DNA of 64,000 nucleotides from Camillea tinctor (Eukaryota > Ascomycota > Sordariomycetes > Xylariales > Xylariaceae), in NCBI GenBank assembly GCA_022578605.1, contig MU394059.1, positions 682,001 through 746,000 on the forward strand, given 5' to 3'. The position numbers and the translations under genes were made by a program. The notes beneath the pieces were generated by a model that saw only the letters and a list, made by a program, of their open reading frames with translations, was not told where the DNA came from and did not search any database. Positions 1 to 12,600 of this stretch are shown piece by piece; position 1 is the first letter of the stretch, and every line of letters begins with the position of its first letter.

Positions 1-568
1 GTCCATGCGCTAGTGTATAAGCTTTGTGCGCACGAACCTACCAATGATAGGCTAGCACTTTCTATAGAACGGTGCTCTTATGTAAATATAAGATTGGTCC
101 ATCTACATCTACCACTTATTAAATGCACGGGGAATAGCTTCACATTTGTATCTGTTCTGTCATACAAAGCATGCCGCAACAATGTTGGCTGTAATCAACG
201 TCTCTCTTTTTTTTTTTTCCCTTCGGAAAGAAATGCAATTAGGGATTATCTACAAATCTCAAGGACATGGATCGATCACCCCCATTATACTATACATCAA
301 GCGGATTTTTTACCATTCCTGTCCGCTATCCATACCCTCGTAACTTTAGACGACGAAGCGAAATAGACTCGCCAATCGACGGAAAATGGAGGACATCGCA
401 ACATGGATATATCCCTTAACCTTGGCCTTGCCCTCTTTTTTTGCAACGCCAAAACGCCACAGAAAAAAAAAAGGGCAAAAAAGGTCTCTAGACGACCTTG
501 TGATTTAACATATCATTTGCCATTACCAGTTGCTCGTTTCAAGCCGTGAAGTCCCGTCATTCCGTACT
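1..568. other. Left-edge intergenic DNA downstream of the KDM4 gene
   Basis: No supported gene. The stretch is AT-leaning with T-runs and A-runs around 208-220 and 437-482, and it should contain the 3' UTR of the minus-strand demethylase gene. A plus-strand open frame of about 117 codons at 13-366 has no recognisable domain, and its composition matches non-coding DNA. Confidence 0.5.
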
Positions 569-3500
569 TCATAATCCAGCAGCCTCATCTACGTATGAGC
601 TGCTAGCTTTCTGTGCATTCCTTATTATCGTTTCAACCAACTCCATTGATTCTTCAGTTACTTCCGGGATTTCTTCTGTCGTCGGCACCAATGGGGGTGC
701 CAATGACCTTACCGCGGCAGCTAAGGTGGGGGCAGATTGTGATGGTGGTAAGTATGTTGGGTAATATTGGGAGATACCTGGTGGTGCCATGGGTTGTGGC
801 TGGAGTTGCTGTGCGTGAGGTGAGGGTAACTGCTGTGCGGTTGTGGAGGGTTGTATATAACTTGGTTGTGGCGCGCAAGCGGAAGCTGGGCGTGGTTGTT
901 GCTGTACGGGAACCGATTGCAAGGCGGTTGGCTGAGACTGTTGCTGTTAGGCACTGTCTGCGGAAATTTCTGCCAGAAAGGTCCGCTTACATTACTGGGC
1001 TGGGGCCCTGGGTTTGGGAGGTGCCTTAATAACTCTGGTCCGTTGTTCACGGACGGGCTTATGGTTCCCCGTATCGGCGCTGGTGCTAGCATACTTGCCG
1101 GTTCTTGGGCAGGAGATAAAGTATCTCTCTGAGGCTGCTGCGTAGGTTGCTGGACTTTCCGTAACAGTTCCCACGGCCTAGGTGGAGGCACATAGGTCTG
1201 CTTTGGTGGGACAGAAGGCGCCTTTGGGACTGCTGGTGTTGCAGTTGAGATTGGTTGGATATAAACTGCCGTTGTTGAGGGAGTTGGCGTGCTTGGGGTA
1301 GATCGCTGAACGCTGGAGGTTCGAGATGTGGTAGGTAGAGTTGACAAGGGGATTGAAGATACTGACGCTGACGGGTGTAAAGGAACTAAGGGAGCTGCCG
1401 GAGGAGCTTGAACTGGAGGAGGCATAGGACTTGGTGAAGGCATTGCTCGGATTTGCTGAGTTGGCGCTTCTCTGGACTGTCCCTGTACCTCAGCTGCTCT
1501 CCTCTGCAGCATCGCGGCATAATGGGCTCGGATAGCAGGGTGTAACTGTGCTGATGAATCCTCATCTGTACCCCAAGAGCCGGCGCTAACGGCTGACGAC
1601 CGACGCCAATCAGGATTCCCATTCGGTGCCGGCGGTGCAGACGATGGAGCTATATGTGGCCCATACGAACCCGGGGAATGATATGCCGGTGCCGGGGTTG
1701 AAACTGCTGGCTGTAGCACATTCGAAGAAGCAGACTGGTGTGGCGTGGCGGATTTCATGGTGCTCGGAGGTATATCATTGCTAAATGAAGGCCGAGCGCC
1801 CGGCAGCAGACCGGAGGCGGCACCACTACTACTAAAACCATTCGATTGCTTCCTTATTCCAAACAAGGCGTCGGGCGATCTCATTAAGTGAGCGCGAAGG
1901 TTTCCCTCATAGCCATTAGTGAAACCGCCCCAATGGGCATAAGGTGTTCGGTATTTTGTCGAATCCCTAGGGAAGGTTAGCGTAAAAAGACATTCTAGTG
2001 GTGGATGGAGTTCTCTATACCGATTGTGATGGACCTGGAAGAATGCATATTTTTGAATAATGCTAGGACGATATTCTCTATGTGTATTTGGTAGAATTAC
2101 AGACTGGAGATGTCCCGCTAGTGCTTGAGCTGATGCAGACGATGACGGCCGTATAGCGGAAGATGTCATTGGCGTGTTGAAGGATCGGTTAGATGCTAGT
2201 GAATTCGACCTTGCTCTCGCCTGGGCCTGGAATAGTTGCCCATTCTGGGGCGATGGTGATGGGCCTAGCCCTGGCGGTTGCATAAATCCATGGCTGAAAG
2301 GCGACCTATTGTTGGAGTCGAACCTGCCGGATCCATAAGAAGCAGGGGGCGTCCTTCTAAATCTAGGATCAGAACCGAGTGCTGTTTGACTATGTTGGCT
2401 ACTGAATGAAGATCTATTCCGCCTGTGGCCATTCTGATGTGTGAGTGCGGGCCTCGGCGCAGAGGCCGGTTTCTGTGCAGGTTGTAACGGAGTCATAGAA
2501 ACAGGCTTAGTGGTAGTCGGTTGAGTAGGTTGACGTGGAGTCCAATGCGCGAACTGATGTTGGCGTGATTGTGGAGTCACTTGCGAATGAGTCTGGGGCG
2601 CAACGGTGTAAGGTACAGGTGCGGCTTGCTGTGGGGTATACGCGGGTGGCTGTGGTTCCGTTTGCTGTGTAGGGTAAGGAGACGGAGTTGAGACGAATTG
2701 GTGCGTCGTGTATGGCATAGGCTTTGGTGCGAATTGATGAGCAGTAAACGGAGACGGGATGAAGGACGGAGTGACTGGTTCCCTCGGTTTATACTGATAC
2801 GGCTTCTCAAGCTTCAGCGCACCTGTAACCGGCGGGGTTACAGCAAATGTCGAACCATACGATTTGCGAGGATGGGCATGAGCTGGATTAGCTGGTCTCG
2901 GTACAGTATCCAAGAAATTGCTCTTGGGGTTATGCTTCGGCTTTTTAGGATCCTCGGTATACTGAGGTCGGGCCTCTGTTGAATTCCTCCCAAGGTAATA
3001 CCAGATTTGGTTCTCCTTAGATAAGTCCACCCTGAGCGGTATTTTATTAGTACAGTCATGGTGATGAAATTCTGCCCAAGTGAATCCTCCATCGACGAAA
3101 GGCGCATCTGCGCGCGGCATCTCCTCTGTGGGCCGTTTTGTTGCTTTAATCTCTTCTTTAGCTTTGCGAGATGTTGGCATAGGAATAGCATTCGGAGATG
3201 CCTTCGGCAGATGAAAATCGGCGGGATCTGGGAGAAGCAGCCACTTCCACTCGACTTCGACACGTTCCCTGAATATTGTTAGCAATTGTGGTCCTTCAAA
3301 TTTGAGGTTTTTGTCGGCGTACCCGTTAGGGATGATGTCAATAAGGAATGTCTCCTCGCTAGCCCGGTTCTCAATAATGATACCGGCAAAGATGTCCCCC
3401 CGGTAGTACTGCAATTGGCAAATATCTCCCTTTTTAAGATCAGCAGCAGCTTGCCGGGTTTTCTGGCATCCGTCTAGCGCCTCTCCATCGAGCTTCTTAT

Positions 3501-6032
3501 CACGCTTCGTTCTGTGGAAACGGCAGCTAAACTCGAATGCTTGCTCCTTGTATTCGGTTCCGTCTTCACCAAATATCGGAACCTCGGCGCTCTCCACGAG
3601 AACACCAGCAGCAGCGGCGCAGGTCGCATGATAAGACCTTGCACATTTCTTGTGAGAGCATTGGAGGCATACTCCTCTTTTAGAGCGGCAGAACAAACAC
3701 TTGAGATCCAGCTGAGCTTTGCTGACATTGGCCACATTAATGACCGTCTCCTTCTCGTCGACCATCTCGATCCAGGTTTCTTCACCATACATTACGCATA
3801 TGCGATGCGCCTTGCGGTCATCATCGGTGGGCAGTAATTCTTGGCCGGGGATGTCATGAGGACACAAGCAGCAAGGAGGCTCGATGTGGCTCTTAAGCCG
3901 AAGACGGACTTTCTTGGCCTTCTTTTCCCCCTTGTCGGTTACTGCCCGCTTTCGTTTCCGTCCGGGCTGTCTAAACTTCACGGTATGAGGAGATCGGGAC
4001 GCTGGTACACTGCCATCAAGGTCATCTTCGTCATCTTCCTCGTCTTCTTCCTCCTCATCCTCCTCCTCAGTTTCTTCGTAGTCTGTCTCTTCCCCTCGAA
4101 GTTTGCGCTCAATCTCGTATACGTCAACCCATACACTGTCTTGGGCCTGCGCACACTCGCACTTTTTGGCAACCTTCCCCATCGGCAACCAGGAGTCTAG
4201 GGCGAAGTTAACAGCTTCGGCACAGTTGTAGCCTAGGTTGTATCCGGAGTGATACCCGTATGGGTAGGTAACTACAAACTCCCCCGGGTAGGAAACGCAC
4301 TTATTGACCTTGATATTAAAATACTGTTGTAGATGGTTCGGTGAAATCAGAAAGGCCTTGTGGCGGAGGAACTGATCACAAGCTTTGGCGTCAGTTGGCC
4401 AAATGCTCTTCATTGCCGTCTCAAATCGGCGCGCATCTCCCTGAGATATACTGTACCACTGCTTTGGCGCTCCAAAATGAAGATAGTTGATACTGTATAG
4501 GTCGACGTCCTCCAAATGCCACGCAAAGGTCGCCTTCCACATACCGAGATAGAGGTATGCCGTGTTAACACCGGGAACCTTGGTTCCAAGAACATCAAGG
4601 AGGTTTGGAAGTTTGTTTAGATTCCAGCACTCGGTTGTTTCATCGAAAAGTGTGCCAGGGAGGTCAGCGCCATACAAGGGGGGTGCGTAAGTGAGTGTCT
4701 TCCAGTATATCCGCTCAAGCTCTTCACATCTCTGCGGAGTGTAGTCGGATATATCCATGCGATAGTCGAAATCTCTGAAGGCCTCTTCGTCAATTTTGGC
4801 TGAACCCTCACGGCGGGCATATTTCCTGCGAGCAGAAGTGCTTTGCATCTTGGGTGCGGCTTGTCTCGAGCCGCCCATCCTTCCCACAACCGGTGGTTCA
4901 TCGTCCTCGTCAACATCCATACCGGGATCCTTCTCAATAGACTCAGCCACATCTTCGGTCGGCTGCGGAGAGACAGGGGTCATGGGTCGTTCGTCTTGGT
5001 CCGCTATGCTGTTTTTGGCCGCACCTCTCTTGCCCTTATTCCGTGCAGACCGGCCGCGTCGTCTTGTTACTGGCCCAGCCGATGACGGGGCGGGCTTCGG
5101 CTTGGGAGCAGCTTGCGCGCGCCTTTCACCTCGCCTAGCCGGGGGCTGGTGCTCACTTTGGTCGCATAGTTGTCGCCATTGGGGTAGATTGTAGGATCGT
5201 TGGTGTAGAATGTTGACCTGTCGATAGGTTCCGTTGGAACCCATGATGTCTTGCTTGATAGGCTCCTTCACTCTGATTTGCTTCACCAAGTTCTCGAGCT
5301 CGGGAAGCTTATCCCTCCATTCTTGCGGGGCAATGATTTTGATGATACCCGACTTCATGCCATAGCGGTCAACTTTCTCCATCTAACACCGAAGTCAATT
5401 AGTCCGGTCTTCTTCTAGGGAAACTGCTGTTACAGAGGTGGGGTTAAGCAAGGGATGTGTTGCGTCGGGCGACATACGAATTTCTTAAAGTCCTTGAATT
5501 GGTGCATGGTAGGCTTGAAAACCGGGACAGTACCAGACCAAGAATCAGGAGTGATCTCTCCGATATCCTCCTCTTCCTCCTCCTCTGCCTTCTCCTGCTG
5601 CTTCTCCTTCTCACAGCCGGCGGGGGGCTGCGAGGACATAAAACCTTGCAAATGGCCAAGGTCATCGTCGAGTGTGGGATCCTCTACATCGCTCAGTTCG
5701 GAATCGCTGTCTTCCAGCTTCATGGCGCTGTTGCTATCAGGTGGAGAATGAAGGCCGATCGGTTTGGGCGAGGCGTGGGCCGCTGCATCTTTAGTTATTT
5801 GCGGCTGAGCATCAGCATCAGCATCAGCATCAGATCCAGCAGCTTCAGCTTCAGCTTCAACTCCAGGTTGGGGTTTCTGCTGCTGTTGGTGTTGGTTTTG
5901 TTTTTGGTGTGGGTGTTGGTGTTGAAGTTGGTGATCCACGTGGTCGTTGTCTTTGTCGACGACTGGCGCAGGCTCAGGCGCAGGCGCAGACGCAGACGCA
6001 GACGCCTGTGCGGCGGTCGCTTCAACGGACAT
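569..6032 (-). CDS. kdmA: KDM4-family JmjN/JmjC histone demethylase with extended PHD finger (KdmA-like)
   Basis: Predicted nuclear Fe(II)/2-oxoglutarate lysine demethylase of the JMJD2/KDM4 family (Aspergillus KdmA, yeast Rph1/Gis1); known members act on methylated H3K9 or H3K36. I read three exons, 6032-5478, 5382-991 and 931-569, giving about 1769 aa. Intron 1 (95 bp, GTATGT...GTTAG) lies inside the JmjN domain and restores it across the junction. Intron 2 (59 bp, GTAAGC...TCTCAG with a CTAAC branch site) shifts the frame into a 120-codon last exon. JmjN is at residues ~165-205. JmjC (~410-590) has an HxE...H iron triad at H474, E476 and H563, followed by a short Cys pair. An acidic run lies at ~615-640. 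A Cys/His-rich extended PHD finger (~685-815) and a Tudor-like segment (~830-885) follow. The rest is Pro/Gln/Ser-rich and probably disordered, except for an ordered-looking island at ~1275-1370. Substrate specificity cannot be read from the sequence. An acceptor 6 nt upstream of the chosen one in intron 2 would also work. Confidence 0.92.
5800..5870. repeat. CAT/CAG-type trinucleotide repeats inside KDM4 exon 1
   Basis: Short tandem triplets (agcatc units, then agcttc units) encode an Ala/Asp/Glu-rich low-complexity stretch in the N-terminal region of the demethylase, before JmjN. They are in frame and so are probably length-polymorphic coding sequence. Confidence 0.6.
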
Positions 6033-7100
6033 GGCGTTGTTCGGATTTGGTGACTACATGCGATCAATATACAAATTAATTTTCCTCATCGATCTTATCT
6101 CTCGAGCGGTCTAATAAGAACCGCGGCCGTCGAAAGAAAAGAAAAAAAAAGTCTATTAGAAATTTAGGGATTGCTGGTGGCCGGTTTGCACGACACGATG
6201 TTGGCCTTGAAGGTGTTGGATGGAAAGGGTCGAAATGAAGAAGGCCGGTTTAATTGATAGGTAGAGGTAAAAGAGGTAGTGAAGGTCGTTGCACTGTGGA
6301 GAGGGAGAGGGAGTGAGCTACGGAGTAGGAGAGAAGGACCCAACACTAAAAGGTTAGCGTCTTCTGTAGGTGGTAGTGTTATCCGGTACTAGGTTAGGTA
6401 CCTAGGCAGGTCCAGGTTCTTAGTTGAAGGGAGGCGCAGAAAGTGGTGCAGCAGGTGCAGCGCAGTTTGCAGTGTGCAGTGTGTGCAGTGTGTGCAGTGC
6501 AAAAATAAAAAATAAGAATAAAAAAATAAAATAAAAAGATCGGCTGTGGCTAGTGCAGTTGTTCAAACCTTGGATCTGAGCGTTCGTTGTGTGTGGGCTG
6601 TAGGTGTGGGTGTGGGTTATTATTCGGGTATTATGCGGGGACGTTGGTAGTGAGTGGTTAGAATGGAATGGATGGTACGATGCAGTGTGCTAATGGCCTG
6701 ATGGAACCCTGTACTCAGTCGGATTGGTAGCTAAATCGGTACGGTAAGTAGCGAAACGAGAGAAGGCTGCAGAGGCTTTTCGATTCTGCACCGCATGGAA
6801 TAAGAGTTCGGCATGTAAGTTCGTAGATAGATACCTCATAAAAATGAAAAAAATAAAAAAATAAAAAAAATAAAAGATAAAAATAAAGACATACCTTGCT
6901 TCCTTTACGAATTAACTACACTGTAGTGTATATCAGATCCGATAAACAACTTTTTTTTTCTTGTGTGATCCTTGGTGTATCGGTACATAGTTGTAAGGGA
7001 GTGACCTAGAATTGATCGTTCAATCTTGAAATGATGCGTAGGTTTGGTGCAAAATTCGGTGGATTGATTGAATGCAAGCAGGCCATGTGGGTCAATAAGT
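6033..7100. other. Upstream/leader region of the KDM4 gene
   Basis: No supported gene. The region holds the probable promoter and 5' UTR of the minus-strand demethylase gene. Visible features are purine/pyrimidine-skewed tracts, a small tandem repeat of a tgtgcagtg unit at about 6467-6500, and A-rich segments near 6502-6540 and 6840-6890. Confidence 0.5.
6467..6500. repeat. Short tandem repeat, TGTGCAGTG-like unit
   Basis: About three to four imperfect copies of a gcagtgtgt unit follow one another. It lies 0.4 kb upstream of the demethylase start codon, in presumed promoter or leader DNA. No function is claimed. Confidence 0.6.
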
Positions 7101-7131
7101 CTTTTTTTTTTTTCGAAGGAAAAAAAAAAAG
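7101..7131. repeat. Poly-T/poly-A foldback hairpin
   Basis: A run of twelve T preceded by C is followed by a six-base spacer and then eleven A and a G, so the arms can pair almost perfectly. It could act in either direction as a weak fold or a nucleosome-free tract. No function is claimed. Confidence 0.6.
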
Positions 7132-9613
7132 AAAAGAAACAATAAAATGGTAGAATGTACCTCGGTACCTCAAGGACCCCGTGCCCAGACCAGATCAGCT
7201 CAGCTTTCCCAGCCAGCCGGCTTTATCAACGTTATCTGATGCTGCACAGGCCATACACATGCGCATTCCATCTTGCATTGCATCTCGGAAAAACCACACC
7301 AGATCATACTGTCCTTGCACAGTGCTTGATGAGGTCATCCATTTGCAACCGTGGACAACTGCAAGACATTGAACCTACTATTTTAGTCTCTTAGCCCCCT
7401 TTTGATAATGCACAACCTATATGTATCCTGCTTTTCTGTACCGTACCTAAGATTATCTCCGCCAGAGCCTCAATCTAGCACTTTTTGTACTACTTGAAGT
7501 AGCACTTGCTCTCTGCCATCTTATTTGCTGCCGTCCCTTTTAAGATCCCAAGGCCCCTTTTCTGAGCCTTATCATCGCCATGTCTTGAATATTATATTTA
7601 GTAAAATACACACACATCAACAATATTGCATATTATTTTATTTTTTATCAATGCCAATGACGGAACTGACCGAAAGGGATCCAGTGGCGCTTATATCCCT
7701 TCTTGTAGTCAAAACCAGAAGTTGAGTTTTTTTATGCCTAACTAGGTAGTAAAGGGGGGAAAGGGGGGGAAGGGGGGAAAGGGGGGGAAGGGGGGAAAGG
7801 GGGGGGGTCACTGAGATATACTCTAGTTTCTGTCCATGTACCCCGTATATAAATGTAGGTTATTAAGATAACTAAATAGTGCTTCGTAACGTATTGTAGG
7901 TGTTATTAAATACTGAGATGTGGTGTATAAGAGGTTACCACCTAGATAGAAGGTAGGTATATATAAACTCAGAGATTCCCCTACCACCGCAGCCCATGCC
8001 ATGTAGAGTAGCTCGTAACGCATAACACGAGTAAGGGAGCATATGTCCACCACGATATTCTATAACACCTTCGGATATAGTGCCCATCGTTGGGAGAGGG
8101 AGATGCTTATGCAACAGGCTAGGAGCTAGAAGTTCCCTTTACTCACTTAACAAGTTATCACTAGAGCATCGTAGAATAGTCTTCCGAGCATAAAATCGCA
8201 GTGTATAATATAGTAGTAAGATACAAAGTAGTCCAAATTTCGCGAAGACCATAAAGGGTGTTCTCATTATATAGCATTTAAGATCATACATATCTCTATC
8301 TCTATTGGAACCTAGCACTGTAACTACATTGGCACTTGCGACTACATCATACGTTTCGTGGTGACACCTATATCAAATACACACGGGCTGCAGGTGATGT
8401 GAATTCTATTTACATCTCAAACCTCCTTGTTAATTAATATAGCTTTATGAGAGCACAAAGATTATGGTAACATATTATGAACTATATTAGTCTACTATAC
8501 GGGCTTAGTAGGAGGTATATCGGGGGTAATGCGGAACCATCTAAGGAGTACGCTAACTATATCCCCATAGACTTAGCGTTAGTTTCAGCCACGCAGACGG
8601 GGCTATTATATATAGATGGGCTTTTATTTAGTTCTGTGACCTTATCTTCAAAGTCTTTTACTTAACGTATAAACCCCCATAGACTGGTAGGTATCGCAGT
8701 CCTGAACATGGGGAACTCCAGGGACCACACAACATACGTACAAGATGAAGACCCTATAAAGTAGATATAGGAGACGCTTAAAAAATCCAAAGCTTGGGGA
8801 TGGGGCTCTCTGAAATTGGTATGCCCAGCTCTGGTATTAGCCGCTTAGTTCCTTCCAACTTTCTCAATTCGTTCTGGCCTTTGCTCTCTTGGTAGAAGAC
8901 TTTAGGGTATAAGTTGGATGATCGTGGAAGACTTCGTCATTGTATAAAAAGCATCTTATTATGATATACATCATAGCTGGAAGGAAATCCTAGTTGCTGT
9001 TGTTGCGCAAAAAATTAGGGACTAACATACATGCTGCTCCGGCTCCTACACATACAAGTGGTCTCTTTCAAAGTCTGCTGGTGACCCTTGTATTTCGTGG
9101 TCCCGAAGCTCACTTCGCACTTGTCAGTTCCCAACCTTCCCACCTCGTCATATACGATACAATTTATTTGTTACATTTGGTCATTCTGTCAGTTTGTGGC
9201 TTCCTTGTGTGTTTTACGTCTCTATACCAGTTGCTAGAAGGTAAGTACTACCCCTACCCTCACTTATAAAAAAGCTCAAAGGAGCAACAGTCTAGCGAAT
9301 GATATCAATTAGGAACCACTAAAGGTTGCATCTTACTTCCACCTATTTCTCTTCAACCTATAGGTTTATTTTGAAGCAATCAGGATGTTTCTCGTCCTTC
9401 AGGGTGTAGCTATTCGCTCTGGAGAGGTGAGTCACATGGTATACCATATCACATACTCACGTACTGAATTAATACTGCCTATTTCTTTCCCCAGAGAAAT
9501 AAAGAATATATTTGATATCTCCACTCCACGTTATACGGAAGACCCGACTTGTTACGTCAGAATGACTCAGCAGGACCTAGTATTTAGTCCCCTTTTTGGG
9601 TTTCATCATTATT
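7132..9613. other. Gene-free intergenic DNA with G-rich tract
   Basis: Only short open frames without recognisable domains are present on either strand. From about 7820 the sequence becomes TA-rich with abundant TATA/TAGTA tetranucleotides. This composition would fit repeat-induced mutation of an old element, but no element structure can be recognised. Confidence 0.45.
7754..7807 (+). repeat. G-run array with G-quadruplex potential
   Basis: Seven consecutive runs of six to eight G are separated by AA or AAA spacers. The regular spacing of runs longer than three G meets the textbook condition for an intramolecular G-quadruplex on the plus strand. It marks the boundary between mixed intergenic DNA and the TA-rich block to its right. 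Confidence 0.75.

Positions 9614-9654
<41 letters not shown>
9614..9654. repeat. Compound microsatellite (TC)n(CA)n
   Basis: About eight TC units run directly into twelve CA units. It is a clean dinucleotide microsatellite in non-coding DNA, and any short ORF crossing it is artefactual. Confidence 0.9.
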
Positions 9655-12600
9655 TATAGGCATATAGCACAATACAGATCATTGTGCCCAGTGCCCGCGT
9701 GTGTGTCGAGGGGGTCATCCCCCACACGACTCTTGATCATTGATATATAATCTAATTACACCCTGTTACCAAATCACATAATAGGGGCTACCTAACCCAA
9801 AAGTGAACCAAATGTCTAGATAAAGCTAAGGGATAGAAAATTTCCTTAGATTTAAAGAAGGCCTTCATGATATAGGTATCCTTAATTATATAGATCATAT
9901 ATAGGACTGCTTCGTGATATTTATATGTAGAGTCCACACTTGGGTAATATCTCGATATCTCATAAAGCACACTCTATATTAGGTAGGGAAGGGAAAGGAA
10001 ATATAATTATCATAGAAGAACTATGATCAAAGTTACATGCCAAAGTTGGACATATACATACAGATACTTTCTCTGTCGACTCGTAACCCTTGTGATTCTA
10101 CGTATCAGCACCTAACTCCCAGATCCTAACCATCGAACTCTTTCGCACCATGTATTGCGTCAAGACACTAGCACCCCAGCCTCCAAAGCACAATGTACCT
10201 CATACTAAAAGTAGATATATAGCGATTGTAGAATAGATAACCTATTAGCTTCCAGGTCATGTGTTATACCCATTGAAATGAAGTTTGGTTGTTGTGAGCT
10301 CTGCGAAAATGCCCAAACTGAACATTTTTGCGTCATCTTAGCACAGAGAGCTACAATATCAAACAAGTTCTTCAGTCTTAGAATATATATTGCATGTCGT
10401 ATTCCATCATCATAAGATGATAATGAACACCAAGGGTTTAAAAATAACGTCTCAGGCGTGCCATCATATTCCTAACGTGGTCAGCACGGGAAGAATAGGT
10501 AGAAACCATGAGAAATGTAATTATCATTGCTTCAAACAGGCTCTAGATCGCCAGAACTTCCGAGCTTGGATCCTGGCGTTTGAGAATTGTATGGGATCTC
10601 ATGTCTTTATAATGATGGCAGTATACCCTTTAGACGATAGGTGAAATAAGAGTAAGAAGGTATTATAAAAGGGGGAATACCCTATATGAAATATTCTCAC
10701 TGGTAAGATCACTAGTAACATATGATCTTACGCCCCCCTTTCAGCAGTCTTAACTGGCCAATATTTACTGCATCTAATTTACATCATTCTTGCCAGAGAA
10801 TTTGATACCAGAGTGTATGGAAACATATCGATTCAGGCCTTGGTCTGATTACTGGTACGTATTGATGGCAGTTGGCCTTGTCTAAAGACTACATATTTAT
10901 AATCATATTTTACGATTCATTATAAAGGTTCCCAATTCGAGGCAATTTAATTTGCCCTTAAGCCATGAGAAGGTTTAGGATCAGTGTCATATCAAGTCAT
11001 CACGATGGTCGACGGACTCTTTCTATATATCCCTTAAGTTGATTTGTCCAGACTTCCCCAATAATCTCAGCGTGAGAGTGTATCACATCCAACCCACAGC
11101 TTAATTCAAGTTAGGTAACATTTAGAGGTAGAAGGGGAAAACATAATACAAATTTGGAATGTATGCTTAGCATGTCATAGTTAAATATTAGAATGAGTAC
11201 TAACAAGATTCAGAGCCGTAGGAGGTGAAAATAAAGGAAACCCTAGAAATTGGCAATGAGCAAGTTATTAAGATTGATAAGAAATCTATATCTTCCCTAC
11301 CCTTTCTTTCTACTAGGGAGTGACCTAGGATTTTCAAAGAGTCATAACGATACCCAGCCAAACGGATGTCATGGGGGCAGAGCGCATGTTTCCCTATATA
11401 TGTACAGGCCAACCTCAACCGCCGGAACTACGACGAACCGACAAGACCGTCTAACATAGGCAACGCCCAAAAATAATCATACCAACCATACCGTACCATC
11501 CATCCATCTCAATGCCCAATGAATGGCCAGAAAGCGCAAGGGTTCACCGGCCAATAACGTCCCAGGCTGGCTTCCCCCACCCTCCCAGAGCTACCTAACC
11601 TAACCTAGTGGTGTGAAAGAAAGAATGACAGGCGGGAAGTAGGTTACCTTTCGGTCGGTCGGTTGCTTTTTGGGGGGAAGGGTGCGTCAGACAGACAAAA
11701 GATAAAAAAAAACCAATCGGGACGGATAAATGATCTTCGTGATCCTCGTGCCGATCATTTCTGAGCCGGGGAGAAGGAGGGGGAGGGGAGGGTTGAGAGA
11801 CTGGAAAGACCTAGGAAGAGGAGAAGAAGGGGAAAGAAAAGGACGACGGAGAGTACGAAAAAGGGAAAAATTAATCAAGATGTTTTATAAATAAACGTGC
11901 TATTTATTTACTTACAGTTCATATTTAAGAACATCCAAACCTACCTAGATATAGAACACCAAAGTCGCCTACCCCCTCCTCCCCCTCCTGCTTCAGGAAT
12001 TCCTTCTTATGGTTGTTTGTTGTACATACATGTATAGATTACGAAAAAGAGAAGCCGAGGAGCGAAGAAAAAGAAGATAAGTAGAAAAAAAAAAGCTACG
12101 TAACATGTCTCACATGCTCTCTCATTTTCTCTTCCACTCACTTTCTAAGCGCTTACTTACCTATCTATCCCAACCTTGCTTGTCATCCTTTCTCATCGGT
12201 TGGTTAGATTGTGTGCGGCCTTAAGTTCTTCGTCCAACTTTTTAATCTTTCCCCTCCAATGGGTACGAATACGCGAGCCTAGGCTAACTCAACCCTCCTA
12301 CCTGGGTAGGTAGATACGATAGATAAAACGAGAAAAAGGAAAAAGCAGGTAAGGGTAGGTATTTAGGTAGGTAGGCAAGCAGGTAGGGTTTATATTCATT
12401 GGAAAGGCCTCGGATGTCATTCCGACCTGTCGTGTACCAGCGCCAGCCGCTTTTCTCCCATGCATATGTACGTTCACGTAACCACTACCCACGAAAAGTA
12501 GAAGAAGAAGCAAAAAAAAAAGCGGTAGTCATGCTGTCTTCTCTTCTGGCCACTCATATATCCCATCTGTTGTGATCTAACTCCATCTCTGCGTAGCTAG

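Noticed and set aside
5457..6053. 198-codon plus-strand frame opposite KDM4 exon 1
   Set aside because: Antisense shadow of a low-complexity coding exon; Leu/Arg/Val repeats mirror the triplet repeats on the real strand.
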